64,000 nucleotides of DNA, from assembly GCA_946122785.1 (NCBI GenBank), contig CAMGYJ010000008.1:6907742-6971741 (forward strand), read 5' to 3'. Source of the DNA: Linum tenue. Lineage: Eukaryota > Streptophyta > Magnoliopsida > Malpighiales > Linaceae. Numbering within the stretch: position 1 is the stretch's first letter; each line of letters begins with the position of its first letter. The position numbers and the translations under genes are program-made. The notes beneath the pieces are model-generated. The model was not told the origin of the DNA. It saw nothing but the letters and a program-made list of their open reading frames with translations, and did no database searches. Below, piece after piece: positions 21,771-34,500 of the stretch.

Positions 21771-22469
21771 ATAGGCGAGCTCCGCGACCGAGGGATGGTC
21801 TGTGACATAATGGAGGTGGGCGTCGGAAGCGAGGTCCGGGGGCAAGCTAGCTCCTCCAACACTCGTCAAGCAGAGGACCATAAAGGGATTTTGAACCCTG
21901 GTGATGAGAGTATAGAGGAGGATTAGAACACAAGGCGGTTGAACCAAGACAATCCGAACCCTGATGCATGGAACCAAGAAGTTAAGCCTATAGAGCAAGT
22001 TTAGGAGACACAACTGGTGCTTCCGAATATTGCTGCAAAGAACCCAGATGGTCAGAGTACAGAATGATGATAATGACGACCACAATCATGAAAACATTGC
22101 AAACCTTGAGGTGATGAATCAAGACCATGATCAGAATGACCACCATAATCATGAAGAGAATGCAAACGCGGAGGTGACAAATCAAGTGGGTCCACCGGCC
22201 CAGGGGGTGATGCATGAAGACAACCATCATGAAGGGAATGCAGATCAAGTGGTTCCACCAGCCTATGCATGCCAATCATGAAGTCCACCATCATGAAGGT
22301 CATGAGCCTGTTGGAGTGAACCAAGAAGGGCAGAATACACTGCAGGTGACTCAAAATACTGGTGCAGAGAACCCAAGTGCTCAAAATACCAAGCATGTGC
22401 TTCAGAATACTAGTGCAGAGAACCCAGGTGGTCATAATGCAGAGGTGGTGATTCTAACAGGTCACATGG

Positions 22470-22830
22470 TGATGGATGACGACAATGACCACCATTAAGA
22501 GATGATGCATGACGAACATGTAGACCGCCATCATGAAGAGGATGCAGATCAGGCGGTCGAGAATGACATCTATGAAGACCACCATCATGAAGAGAATGCA
22601 TATGAGAATGACAACCACCATCATGAAGAGGATGCATATTAGACGGTCGAGAATGACATCCATGAAAACCACTATCATGAAGAGAATGCATATGAGAATG
22701 ATAGCTACCATCATGAAGAGGATGCAATTTAGGAGATCGAGAATGATATCCATGAAGACCACCATCATGAAGAGAATGCAAATGAGAATGACAACCACCA
22801 AGAACATAATGTCAACCACGACATGGTAGT
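22470..22830 (+). repeat. 90-bp tandem repeat coding for His/Glu/Asn-rich peptide
   Basis: Copies of a 90-bp unit begin at 22561, 22651 and 22741 (each with tcga-gaatga-atc), with partial copies on either side. Each unit holds two catcatgaagag-atgca half-repeats. One frame would encode HHHEENAYEND-like repeats but is broken by stops. A shifted plus frame (22533-22829) is open and gives a Met/Lys/Arg-rich repeat. The surrounding DNA (21.5-23.1 kb) contains more diverged copies of the half-unit. It lies between putative LINE ORF1 and endonuclease remnants. Confidence 0.65.
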
Positions 22831-23589
22831 CGAGAATGTTGGACATATAACATGGAACACCATGTTGTCCAGCCAGCTCAGATGGACGTTGTGGATCAGC
22901 GTATCACAAACCTTCGCTGGTGGCTTACTAGGTTTCAGACGCATTACGATCAACAAATCTGGCCAAATCTAGCGGTGGCTCCACAAGTAGGTCTCAATAA
23001 AGGCAACAAAAGGATGAGAAGAGCTCGAAATGCGATGTTGATGCTTTATCTTACATATCTAAATGTCACGGGCTAGCCACCAGTGCATAGAGACTAGGTA
23101 AGCCTTGCTACTTGTTAGGGAAATCTGAGTGCCATGTGTTAGGTAATGAGAGTAAGACTTGTTACTTTCTAGGAGAATGGAAATGACACGGGTCAAGAGT
23201 GTAGGTAATCTAGGGGAATTATAGGTATATTTGGGGGGATGATATCTGGGTAGAATATTTTTTGTAAGGACTCCTGGAGTACATTAGTAATGATTAGGTC
23301 CTTATATTAGAGTACTTTAGTTACTATCGGGATTAGAGAAGGTGTTTTGAATGGTTATATGATTGAACAATGAATTTGGCTACTTTTTTAGAATTCTATA
23401 TCCTATTTTTGATCGAAGAAGAATGGTCCAAAAAGCAAAGTTGAAGCAGTAAAGTTGGTAAAAGTCTGGTTGGCCTTGAAGAACTCGGGACATGGAAAAG
23501 AAAAAGAAGAAGAGGGAGCGTGAGAAGAAGTCCTCATTTCAATTTTTTTTTATAAATAAAGAAGAGGCGAGCCAAAAGGAAAAATAAAG

Positions 23590-24806
23590 TGGTACTAAAA
23601 AGGGTCCTCGCAGATGGACTAGAATTAAGCAACAGGAAGGAGGAGCTGCAAACACACATAATCCGATTGAAGTTGTGAAGAAAAGAGCAAATGGAGACGA
23701 GAATATGGAAAAGAAGAACATAAAGGGAAGAGGCACATAGGAAACAATACCAACCAAATCGAATTACCAAAGGCGGACCTTTCCGAGCAGCAGGGTTGCC
23801 TATGCTATAACAATGAATCTGCTAAGTCTCAACTGTCAAGGGTTGGGTAATCTCGAGGCAGTTGCTTCATTGGAATCCGTTGTTAGATTTCATAAACCCC
23901 AAATTGCCTTACTTACGGAGAAGAAACTTGCAAAATATGGGTGGGAGAAAGTACAATGGGAGCTGGGTTTTGATCATGGTGAAGGAGTCCATGTGGAAGG
24001 AAAATAGGGTGTGTTGTGCGTGCTTTGGAGAAAAAAATTAAAGATAAAGATTAAAGATAAAGATTAAAGATAAAACTCAACATTATATGGATGCTGATAT
24101 TGAGGAAGAGAATAGTAGAAGAAAGTGGAGAATCATAGAGTATTTATGGTTGGGCAGACAATAAGGATCATGAACAAACATGAAATCTCTTGTGACAACT
24201 TCATGGAGGGAGAAGGGAGGTAGACCCAAAACGGACCATGAATTTTTCGGGTTCAACAACGCTCTGATGGATTGTGGGTTGGTAGACTTAGGCTTTGTGG
24301 GATACCCATTTACATGGGATAACATAAGAGATCCACTAGCATTTATTGAGGAAAGATTGGACCGAGCATTTGCAAGTAAAGTTTGGATGGATCGTTACCT
24401 AAAAACAATGAATTTTTACCTTGACATTGCAAAAGGAAAGACAATGATCTTCGGAATTCAGAAGGCTATCGAAAGAGGATACTATTCGCTAATTATTGAA
24501 TTTGGTTGTAAAAGATTAATTGGAAAGATTAAAAGGAATGAGGGATGTAGAAGTGAAGTTGGCAGTATTTGCTTGGATATTCAAGTACTGGGCAAAGTGG
24601 CAAGGGTGAGGAGCTGGAATTTTACACCTAGAGAAGCAATTTGTGCAGCACATCTGTTAGCAAAGTTTTCTTTTGATAATGATTGTGACTTGTGAGAGAT
24701 GTTGGGAGGGTTGTATGCCCATATTTTTTTACCGATGTAATGGCCCAAGAGGCTCACTTTGACTGATTTTCAATGAAAGTACTCATCAGGTTTCCCCTAA
24801 AAAAGA
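23590..24806 (+). mobile_element. Internally deleted L1-type LINE
   Basis: A plus-strand linker includes RRWTRIKQQEG-like sequence. It is followed by an endonuclease start at 23813 (MNLLSLNCQGLGNLEAV, the N-terminal motif of LINE AP endonucleases). After a stop and damaged sequence, an open frame at 24180-24695 encodes the end of the endonuclease (LVDLGFVGYPFTWDN, then EERLDRAFA). It then runs in frame straight into the RNase H tail (CKRLIGKI, then PREAICAAHLLAKFS). The whole reverse transcriptase is missing. A 3' tail with attttcaatgaaagtactc and a short A-run ends near 24806. It is a dead element. Confidence 0.7.
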
Positions 24807-25375
24807 TTTGTGATCGAACTGACTGTGGTGTACTTGGGATGCTAGATAAAATGAGTAACTTTGTGAATGAAAAATGCATTTGGTTATCTTCTTGAATGGG
24901 ATATCCGATTTTGTGATTGAGGTGATCATTCATGGTGTACATGGGAACAAGACGAAAATGATTGCATAAAAGTTGAGTTGACAATAAAGAGCCCAAATGC
25001 AATTATTTTTGCAATTGCATTGATGTGGATGCTCTATTTTTTTATAAACTAAAATCTTTATATGTTTATTATTTTATCCATAAATGAAATAAAAAAATCT
25101 ATTTCCATTAAAACACAATGAATGTTAGTCAATCCATGAGTGGGAGAAAATCGTATTTACTATACTTGAGGTAATTATAGAGGAGTATGAGAAATATATA
25201 TTAGTACTTTTCCATCGGTCTAGCCTTAATCCAATATGGTAAAGAGTAAGGTTATAGACCGAACCCGAACAGAAGGTCTAACGTGTGTTAGAGTGTGGTA
25301 TAAGATCCAACATAACCTTCTCTGAACAATTCGAGTTATTGAGACCAATTTGTTTATTACATGGTATCAGAGCTA
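24807..25375 (+). mobile_element. LTR retrotransposon remnant with primer-binding site
   Basis: tggtatcagagc at about 25362-25373 matches the 3' end of initiator methionine tRNA, the usual primer-binding site of Copia elements. It directly follows an LTR-like segment (about 25120-25360) containing a tatatattagtac stretch and similarity to 13.2-13.4 kb. No gag-pol follows; SAG101 copy A starts within 300 bp. The remaining sequence (24807-25120) is AT-rich and featureless. Confidence 0.45.
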
Positions 25376-25638
25376 GTTTGACCAAGTGGCCATGGTTCGA
25401 ATTTCCGTAACCCCAATCCCCAAACAGCTTGATCGGAGTGGAATGTACTTATAGACGGTAACTCGTCTGAACCAGAACCTTGTTGGAACTGAAAAAATCT
25501 TTCAATTTGAAAGTAAAATTCAAAGGTGGAGGATGAGACAAACACATGGTAGTACATATACACACACACTTCACTTGGGGTGAATCATGGTTGTTTACAG
25601 AGAAAAGGGTACAATTCAATACACGCGCATATGAATCA

Positions 25639-27774
25639 CTAAGGAGAACCATAGCTAAGGTACCTGCCGCTCTTCATATACTCAACCAACGAAGAACTAC
25701 CACTTCCAACAATCGCAACAACCTCCTGAAACTCCTTCCACCAAACCATATACGAGCTCTCCCGCAGGAAAATCTCAGAATCCACCGCATAGTTCTCAAT
25801 CTGCTCCATGACGTACCTCTGGAACTCCACCAAACGGTTCTTCGCCTCACTGGACTCGCCGCCACCACCGCTACCCTTCTGCTTCAGCAATCTCACCGCA
25901 AACAGAGCCTCTTCCACGTCCGCCCAGAAGCAAGAATCTTCAGTCATCATGTCCACTGGCTTCTTCTCCTTCTTCTTCATCTTGCCCTTCCCTGCCGCGT
26001 CTTCCTTCTGCCATTTCTCCAGCAGAACGTAATGCGGCGACCTCCCCTGTTTCTTGTAGTATCTGTTTTTCCCTTCTCGGTAGAACTCTGCGATGTCGAG
26101 TGGCTCCACCATCCGCCGGTAATTCGTTCCGCCGTAGAGGAACATGGTTCGGAAGAACAAGCTCTCCTTTTGGGACTTGCTTTCGGCTTCCTCGACGAGG
26201 TCCTTCCAGTAATTGGTCAGGAATTTCTTGTGCTTGGCGATTTCTATGTCGGCTGTGGTGCTCTGTATTTTGTAGCTGTCGTAGTACCCTTTTCCTTTGT
26301 TTCTGCTGTCCTTTTTATACCATTCTAAGTAGGCCATCTTCATTTTGATCTCTTGTAATTTCCTGCTCTGCTCCAGCGCGCTCCGTTTGCGGAAAGATGA
26401 GAATTTCTGCTTCTTATCCAGCTCTGTAGCTAGGCTGATTGTGCTCTGCTTCTGCTGCATTGATATTATTACGTAATACCCATTTAAGTGCACTTATTAT
26501 TAGCCAAAGTAAAAATGAAGGCCTGGAGATCTCTGTTTACCTGATCTAGCGAAATGCCGATTGATTGAAGCTGTAAAGCAATCCCAGCCTGCATCGAATC
26601 CGCCATGGGACGACCAAGTATCGAGCTTCCTCGGCAAATAACTCTGGACTTGAGATATTCCACCATTTTCCCATACTCATCAACGTCGAGAGATCCCAAT
26701 TGTTCCGTCGCTTTGTGGGAAAGCAACCGCGAAACGATTTCAGGGTCTCCAACGCAATCGCAACTCTGCTCATCACACATCAGAAACGTCCCAAATGGCT
26801 CATAATTACTGATCGATGATGAAGAAGAAGAATGGATCGCTGTGGCAAGGAGGGCAGAGGGAAGAGGGTCACGGCTCGAAGCGACATGGAGGAAGCAGGA
26901 GGGCCACGTAGAGCGCTGCGAGACGGCCTGGCGGAGGCCTTTGTCGCCGACGAGCGGTGGCCCGAAGGTTATGCAGAGAGGGAGCCTCTTCGCCGGCTTC
27001 TTGGAGCTCATTCTGTCCAGCAGCCATAGCGTGAAGAGGGAGGCGATTGAACCTCCTAAGGCATGTCCCGTCACTATTAGTGGCGATTTCAGGGCTATCT
27101 CATTGCCTTTTGTGACAAGCAACTGCGGTACAAAGTAAAAGGAGTTGGTTCAGGTAGAAAAATGTAGAAAGCCATGACAAGATTGATCACACCTGGAGCT
27201 CAAAACTTGGAAGTCCAATCTCACCCATAACGGCTTGAAAACTATACAAGGCAAAGGAAGCAAGAAGAAGTGGTACCTCAGACGTGAGAGGAAGGAGGTC
27301 GTCGAAAAGAGAGGCAAAGCAGGTGATTGCGGCATTGTGGAGGGAGAAAGATGGGTTGGCTTTGGAGCAGAGGAATTCAAAGTGAGGGAAGTCCTGCTGC
27401 TTGAGATCGGCTGATGAAACCAACTCTGTCCCTCCATCTCCTTGGAGAAGATGATCAGGAGAGTAAACTGGACATGTCGCAAATGCAACAACAACTGCTG
27501 TGTTGTCTTTTTGCTTGTAAATTTGAAACCTTGGAGACAGAGACGATGGAGATTGCTGAGGTGGGTTTGCCTTCATTTCTGAGTATAGACTCGAGATGGA
27601 GGTCCATGATAGAGGTAGCAAATCTGAGTTTACCACACAACTTGCCAATTCCAGCCCACTGTCAAATCTGCAACATCAAAACAGGTAAGAACTTTAGTTG
27701 GCAGAACAAGTACAAGAAGAACCAGAGATGGTTTGATTGGGTAAGACATACATTTGAGGCTGGTGGAGGCTCAT
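25639..27774 (-). CDS. SAG101: SAG101-like immune regulator (copy A)
   Basis: Four exons with GT-AG introns, all phases agreeing, give 603 residues: 27774-27752, 27667-27277, 27122-26541 and 26454-25639. Exon 1 is only 23 bp (MSLHQPQ and two bases) and joins IFDSGLELASCVVNSDLL. The N-terminal lipase-like domain includes LIVTGHALGGSIASLFTLWLLD. The usual GxSxG nucleophile Ser is Ala, so it is not expected to be a hydrolase there. The C-terminal EP domain shows MAYLEWYKKD, KFLTNYWKDLVEEAE and YRRMVEPLDIAEFYR. In Arabidopsis, SAG101 pairs with EDS1 and signals from TIR-type NLR receptors in the nucleus. A second copy lies just upstream on the same strand. Confidence 0.92.
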
Positions 27775-28479
27775 GGTTTCTCCAAGCTATATGGGGGGAA
27801 TGGGTTTATAAGCTACAACCTGTTCTTTTTTCCTTCCTCTTATAGAAGTGATAGGTTGGTTAACTTTTTCATTCTTTTTTTGGTACTTTAATGGAAGGAA
27901 TGGTTAACTTTGCTTAGGATAAAAGCTGAATGCTATACTATGGGGTTCCTTGGGCAATGAAATGGAGGGAATCAGAACCATTGTGGCATGATGTGGTTGA
28001 AGAAAGGGACCAAATATGTTTGCCAAGAGAAAGTAAAGGGGACCCATGAAGAAGAAGAAGCTTGGGAATAACAGATCAATGTGTAACACGAGGGGATCCT
28101 TTGTGCCTTCTCCTTCCTACTTCCATCAGAAATCTGGTTGAAAACAGACTTCAGGAGAAGAAGCTTCAATAACATTAAGTGATGATCTTACAAACTTAAA
28201 GTTACATCAGCAAATGTACATAACTTACACCAATGTTTATGTACACATGATTGTATGTTCACATCCACAAAATGAGAGCATCCATTCTTCCCACAGATGC
28301 TGCAACTTAGCCATTGATCATCACAGAACAGTTCGTCTGGATAGCTCTAATTCTCGAAAGAAAGAAGCTGAAGATTGGATCTTTTGTCATTACCTTATAT
28401 ATGCCCTCGAACCAAACTCAATTATTGGACTTGAAGTTTTGTATTGACTGACAATATGATTAGCTTCAATCATTGATGA
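27775..28479. other. Spacer between the SAG101 copies
   Basis: It must hold the promoter and 5' UTR of copy A and the 3' UTR of copy B. No separate gene is seen; short open frames at 27904-28175 and 28214-28447 have no domain. Confidence 0.5.
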
Positions 28480-30702
28480 CTACCACGAACCAAACATGCT
28501 GACATTTTTGCCATCAAAATTTCCTGGTGTCATGTTAAACATCAATTCGTCCCTATGAGGCATGTTAGTAACCGTATCAGAGCCATACTTGCGGAACGTC
28601 CCTTTCCTCATGAACTCAGCCAACCCTGATCTATGACCACTCCCCACAATCCCCTGAAACTCTGTCCACCACTTCATAAAACTACTCCCAGCAACAAAAA
28701 CCTCAGGATTCAACGCATAGTTCCCAATCTGCTCCATCACATACCCTTCAAACCACAACAAATAACCTTCACACAACCTCTTCTCTTCTTCGTTCCCACC
28801 ACCAAACCTGCCAAAATCCTTGATCAACCCACACGAAAACCGCGCCTCCTCGACGTGAGCCCAGAAGCACGAATCCTCCGTGAAATTACCATCAACATTC
28901 CTCTTCTTCGACAACAAATCCATCGGATGATGGCTTTCACAGTCTTCCTTCCACCATTTCTCCAAAAGAACGTAATGCTTCGACCTCCCCTGTTTCACGT
29001 AGTCTCTGTTTTCTGTTTTCCTGTAGTACTCTGCGATGTCTAGTGGCTCCACCATTTTCCGGTATGTGTTCCCGGCGTAGAGCCACGTCATCCTGACATA
29101 GGCGCCTTCTTTTTGAGGGTGGCTCTCGGCTTCTTCCACCATTTCTTTCCAGTAATTCGTGAGGTACTTCTTGTGCTTGGCGATGTCCATGTCGGATGTG
29201 GCTCTCTGGTTCTTGTAGCTGTCGTAATAGCCTACGCATTTGTTCTTGCAGTCCTTTTTGTACCATTCTAAGAAGGCCATCTTGATCTTGATGTCGTTTA
29301 GTTTCCTGCTGGGATCCATGGCGTTCCTTTTGCTGAGGACCGATAGCCTCTCTTTTCGGTACAATTGGGATGCCAGGTCCGTTACGCTTGGATGTTGGTG
29401 CTGTTATTGGACGCCAAAAAACAACAGATTGAATTCAGTAATCAATGGTCCAAAGTACTAAGTCATCTTGACAGTGCATTCAGTGAAGTTTTTCTCACCT
29501 GATTTCTGGCAATCCCAATAGAGTCAAGTAACAAGATAATCCCAGCCTGTAATGAATCCGCAACTGGCCAACCAAGATCTGAGCTCCCCTTGCACAAATC
29601 TCTACGCTTGAGATGCCCCACCATCAACCCATAATGCTCAACAGGCAATCCTTCACCAGAACCCAAATGAGCCAATTCGATCCATTTCCGGAACAAAATC
29701 GAAACTACATCTGGGTCCTCTACGCAAGTGGAATCCATCTCAGAGCACAGCATAAATGTGCCAAAAGGCTTGTAATTTGAAGCCGTCATCAATAGCCTCG
29801 GGAGAAAATCATGGTTGGAAACCACATGTAGGAAGGAAGACTTCCACGTGGACCGCTGGGAAATGCCACGGTGGAGGCCGGAGTCACCAATCAAGGGGGA
29901 GCCAAATGTGATGCAGAGTGGGAGCTTCTTCGATGGCTTCTTGGACGGAAGCTGACTCATACCGTCCAGCAGCCATAGTGTAAACAATGAAGCTATCGAC
30001 CCTCCAAGGGCATGGCCGGTCACTATCAATGGCGAATCCAGAACTATCTCGTCATCTCGCGAAACAAGAAACTGAGAGAAAACAAACGAATCCCAAAACA
30101 GAGCATTTCATTTCAGATTTGGGTTTGTTGAGATGGAGAAATGTAAAGATGGAAAAAAGGTTGGAACTTTACCTGATGTGGGGAAGCCTTGAGGTCATCG
30201 AAGAGAAGGGCAAAACTGGAAACTGCAGCTGAGTGGATGGAGAAAGAAGGGTTGCCCCTGGAGCAGAGGAAATCAAGGTGTGGAAAGTTTTGAGCTTTGA
30301 GGGTTGCTGATGTCAACAAATCTTGACCTCCCTGCTGTTGCAGATGCTGTGGGGTGTAGATTGGTGAAGTGACGAAAGCTATAATGGTTAAGTTATGTTG
30401 CTTGAAGATTTTGAATGTTGCAGGAGAAGGAGATTGCTGATGGGGGTGGCTGTTGACTTCGGTGTACAGGTTGCAGATGGAGCTCCATGATTGGTCCAGT
30501 AGTTCTGAGTCGACCACTGAGCTCGCCAGCTCCACGCCACTGTTGAATCTGAAGAAACCCGAAAACAGAGCAATCAAGCACCACCTAGAAGCCAAAAAAG
30601 AAAAGCAGAGGAAAAGAAGAGAAGGAGCAAGTGATGAAATGATTAGCTAGCAAGTGGAGGGGAGAGGAGTTGGGAGGTTTACATAGGAGGCTGGTGGTTC
30701 AT
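28480..30702 (-). CDS. SAG101: SAG101-like immune regulator (copy B)
   Basis: Four exons (30702-30683, 30548-30173, 30071-29499, 29400-28480) give 629 residues, with the same intron phases as copy A. Exon 1 is 20 bp (MNHQPP and two bases), joining IFNSGVELASSVVDSELL. The lipase-like segment again has TGHALGGSIASLFTLWLLD with Ala in place of the nucleophile Ser. The EP domain has MAFLEWYKKD, KYLTNYWKEMVEEAE and YRKMVEPLDIAEYYR. Copy B has a longer C-terminus than A (ending MTPGNFDGKNVSMFGSW), so the two are not recent identical duplicates. Role as for copy A; whether the two differ in EDS1 binding cannot be seen. Confidence 0.92.
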
Positions 30703-31535
30703 CTTTGCCTGGATGATCAACTTTGCTTAGGATAAAATCATGGCGAAGGAATCTAGCTGCCCATGGAGCTGCGCTATTCTCCTTGACAATTGGTTGGGAT
30801 GGATGCATTTACATATAGATGGTGCTTGCAGAGAGTAGGTCAATGAACTGTGAATAGTTTAATTCATCTTTACTTTGAAATTAGGGAGATGTTTTGTCTT
30901 TTTAATCTCTTTCCTCCTCAAGGTGATTTTGTTTATATTTTTGGTTTGGTGAGCTGAGAGATGAGAAATTGCTTTTGTCAGGCTTGTCGAGGAAGACGAT
31001 GGTGATTAGCAAGAAAAAGATGCCACGTGGCATCTTTTAATTGGCGACAATAAATAAAAAGACAAGGTGGTAGTTGTTTTAAACCGCCGATGTAACAACT
31101 GGAAGACTTCTGTTTCTATGAATAGCAAGTAACTTGCCTTCAAGCTTCCTTCCTCCCAATCATAATGCATGAAGTCTTTAACACGACTACGGGGGAGCCA
31201 GCGAACCTCAGTATGTCAATGTCACCATAGAAATAAAAAATGAGGTCAGACCAAAAAGAGTTTCCCGGAAGTTAGCTTCAAAACTCACTTGAAATTCTAA
31301 AGCTGATACATGGTGGGATTGTGTATACATTCTACAGAAATATTGCTGTAAATCAATCAAAACTACTCTAAAGCCTTAGTAAGAAACACGTCGCACCTGC
31401 TACAAAATCGAATCGGAAGAACTTTCAGAAATAGTCCGCTGGCTAGGGATTGACGCCCAGAAAGAAGCTGTTCTGAGGCCTGAACTCAGATTTCTGGGGT
31501 ATTAAGGACTGGTTTGACTTTTACAGTTTTGCAAG
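30703..31535. other. Spacer between SAG101 copy B and PIG-O
   Basis: It carries the promoter of SAG101 copy B (30703 to about 31140) and the PIG-O 3' UTR. No gene or clear element. A G-box-like gccacgtggc occurs at about 31022-31031, about 320 bp upstream of the copy B start; it is a known bZIP/bHLH site type. Confidence 0.45.
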
Positions 31536-34500
31536 CTATACTTCTTTCTGGGACGAGGGGCGACCTGTTCTGACCTGGATGCCTCTCGTGTAGATGTTTG
31601 TGATGGCGAAGAGTAATAGCACGAAAACTACTTGGGCGCTCATTATTCCAAAATGGCTGATGCTGTTGCCTATCTCCATCCAACTTCCTGTGTTTCTGAC
31701 CTGCATTTCCCCACAACATTTAAGGATTGTGGAAATTATCAAATTTGGTTTTAATAAGTTGGAAGTGTTCAACAGCACAATTCAATATGTAACCAATAGT
31801 TTTTTCTTTAAGAAAAGTTAACGAGGCTTTGCAGCTATACAAGACTTGAGAGCGTTTATTTTTGCTGGCCCAGAATCAAGTTGACTCAAGGGGCACAACA
31901 ACCATCTAGTTGACATATGGTAAGTCCATAATGTATTAAATTACTGTACATTGCAGCCCTTTCTGCTTAGCTTAGAATCAAGTTGGCCCAACCCAAGGGC
32001 ATGGTTGTTACCTAGTTGATGAATTGCAGGTGCATAATTTATTAAGGCGTCTCAATATAATAGAGGCCCACGCACTGGAGCAAGTCAATAAAACTTGATA
32101 TAGACTGGATCGGTTAAAGAAGAAGAGCAGGATCATACCAGGAAGAAGAAGTGGATAGTCATCACGTCTGAGCATAAAATGACCAGAAAATAGCACCCCA
32201 GTCTCGGTATTCGTAGTAGCTTTGTTATTGCACTGAATGCACATCTGCATCGAATGTGAGATAAATAAGATTAGCAATAAGAACTTAACTCAAATCCAAA
32301 CCATAAGAGAGTAGGATTGGGATGCTTATCTTTCTGATTTTACTTACATGACGAGCATGAATGGAATAAATAACTTGAAGATAAGAAGGGCTGCCATAAG
32401 AAACGGCTGCAAATAAAAAGAATATCACATAAGTCGGGGTTATAAGATTCTCACACCAAAAACAAACAAGCGGACCCATAGGGTTTTTATGTTTACTTAC
32501 ACTGAAAACCGTGATGAACCTGTAGACAGATGAAATTTCAAAACTTGCTATACTTGCGAAATTCCCCGTCCCAAAGAAGGCAACATTAAACAAAACCATC
32601 TGCAAGGGGGAAAAAATCAGCAGATTACATTTAACATCTTTTTCAGAAAATATATCTCAGTAAGTATCAACTTCCTGAAAACTGAGACTCTAGCTCCACT
32701 AACTAGCAACAATTAATCAGTGGTTGAAGCAGAATAAAATTCCAGGTGCACTTACGAAAGTTAATGGGATCCTCATGTCAGAAAGCTGCAAGAATCTATC
32801 TCCATTTTCAAGTTTGGTATTGGCATCCATGTTTGTTGCAGATGACATTTTCTTCGCCTTAGTTAACTGAAGAAGGGTGTTCTCAAATATAATCCACGAC
32901 ATGAGTACAAGAGAAAGTGCACCATAGAAGAGAGCTTCGTATCTGCAGGTAATCAGCCAAGTAGGGACAAAAGTACATTAATTTTCATCTTAAAGTGGTT
33001 GACCTGCACCCTTTATTACTCTAAATGCTACCAATAGGATATGGTTAAAAGGTAGCTAGCAGTTCTATACCCAATGGAGAGTAGCAGGAATGTGGGTGCA
33101 AATCCAAGAAAAATAGATGTAAGCCGAGACAGGAGACCATTCTCAGAGAAAAGTGGAAGAATCATGGAGAAACCTATCGTAAAACGAAAACGGAACAAGA
33201 ATTAGTATAAATAATGGTGTCACTGTAGTTTACAAAATAACCATATATCACACAGCACATCAGCTGGGCTTCCAACAGTACAACTAAAGTACAGTACAGT
33301 ACAGTACAAATTAAGCATACCTTCAGGGCAAGCTGAAGTTGATGTATTAAAATCTTTACATAGTTTGCAAAAATAGCTTGTTTTTATCAGGTCTTATAGG
33401 AATTTCTCATTATTTTCTCAATCAGAAAATAGAATTTGTGCTTCTTCATGCATTGAGAAGGCTTATATAGAAGAAATAAGATACATGTATGCCAGGAAAT
33501 GATTTGTCCTGCAAATAAACATACTTTTCAGGCGATATTGGATTACTTATGAGGCGCTTGTCGTCAGGATTTTCATTGTAGAAGGCAAACTAATAGCAGG
33601 GAATTCAGATGATATGAATTACATAAATCATAGATAGTTTAAAAGTATACCTGCAATCAACCAATTAATCAGTTGGTGCCATGTGTGCAATTCTTGTTTC
33701 TCTGTTCTGTGAGACGTTGACAATGGCACCATGATTGATGATAATCCAACGAAAAGAGCCTACACTTTCAAACAAAATATACATAATGTCAAATAAGAAA
33801 ATTTGAGGAAACTATGAATAAAAAAAACAAATAGAGATCTTTCACACCTGTATGTAGAATAACATTGGGAACTTTAGTTTCTCCTTCCCATGAAAACATA
33901 TGTTCATCCAGTACTTATTTCCTTCCGAATGAAAATCCAGCCACCTTGCAGCTGCTCCCATTATGACTATCAGAACTCCACTCGTAATCCTGCAGGCAAG
34001 TGACCACTCATTATTATAAGATAATAATGAAATAGGATGTAATTGTTGCTTCTTCACTCATTCGGACTTTGGGCCAATATAAAAATAACAGTAAACACAA
34101 TTCAACTTCAAAATGAGGCAGCACTCAGCATGAAATTCGAGAAACAACTTACACTAGTTCAGTATTATCAGGAATTTCTGCAGGCATCAGAGTGAAAACA
34201 GACAAACACCAGCATGTAGCACAAACAAAAACAGGTATCCATGATCTCCATGGAATCTTGTTGAAAAGATAGACAGGCGCCACTATTCCCACAGTTAAGA
34301 AACACCAAGTATAGAGCTTTCTTTCTGTGAAGCTATGAACCTGTTAATCGTAGCAGCAGAGATGTTATGTAACTTGCAGCTTCTGACATGGCATAAAAAC
34401 TAAAAAGCTTGAGAAGAGCAGACATACTAGATACACTTACCAGGAGTTCAAGGACGACTATTGACACACAAAAAACAGCTATCAGTGTAGTAACAGTCCT

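Noticed and set aside
25546..26328. 260-codon plus-strand frame over SAG101 copy A
   Set aside because: Antisense to the EP-domain exon; no motif.
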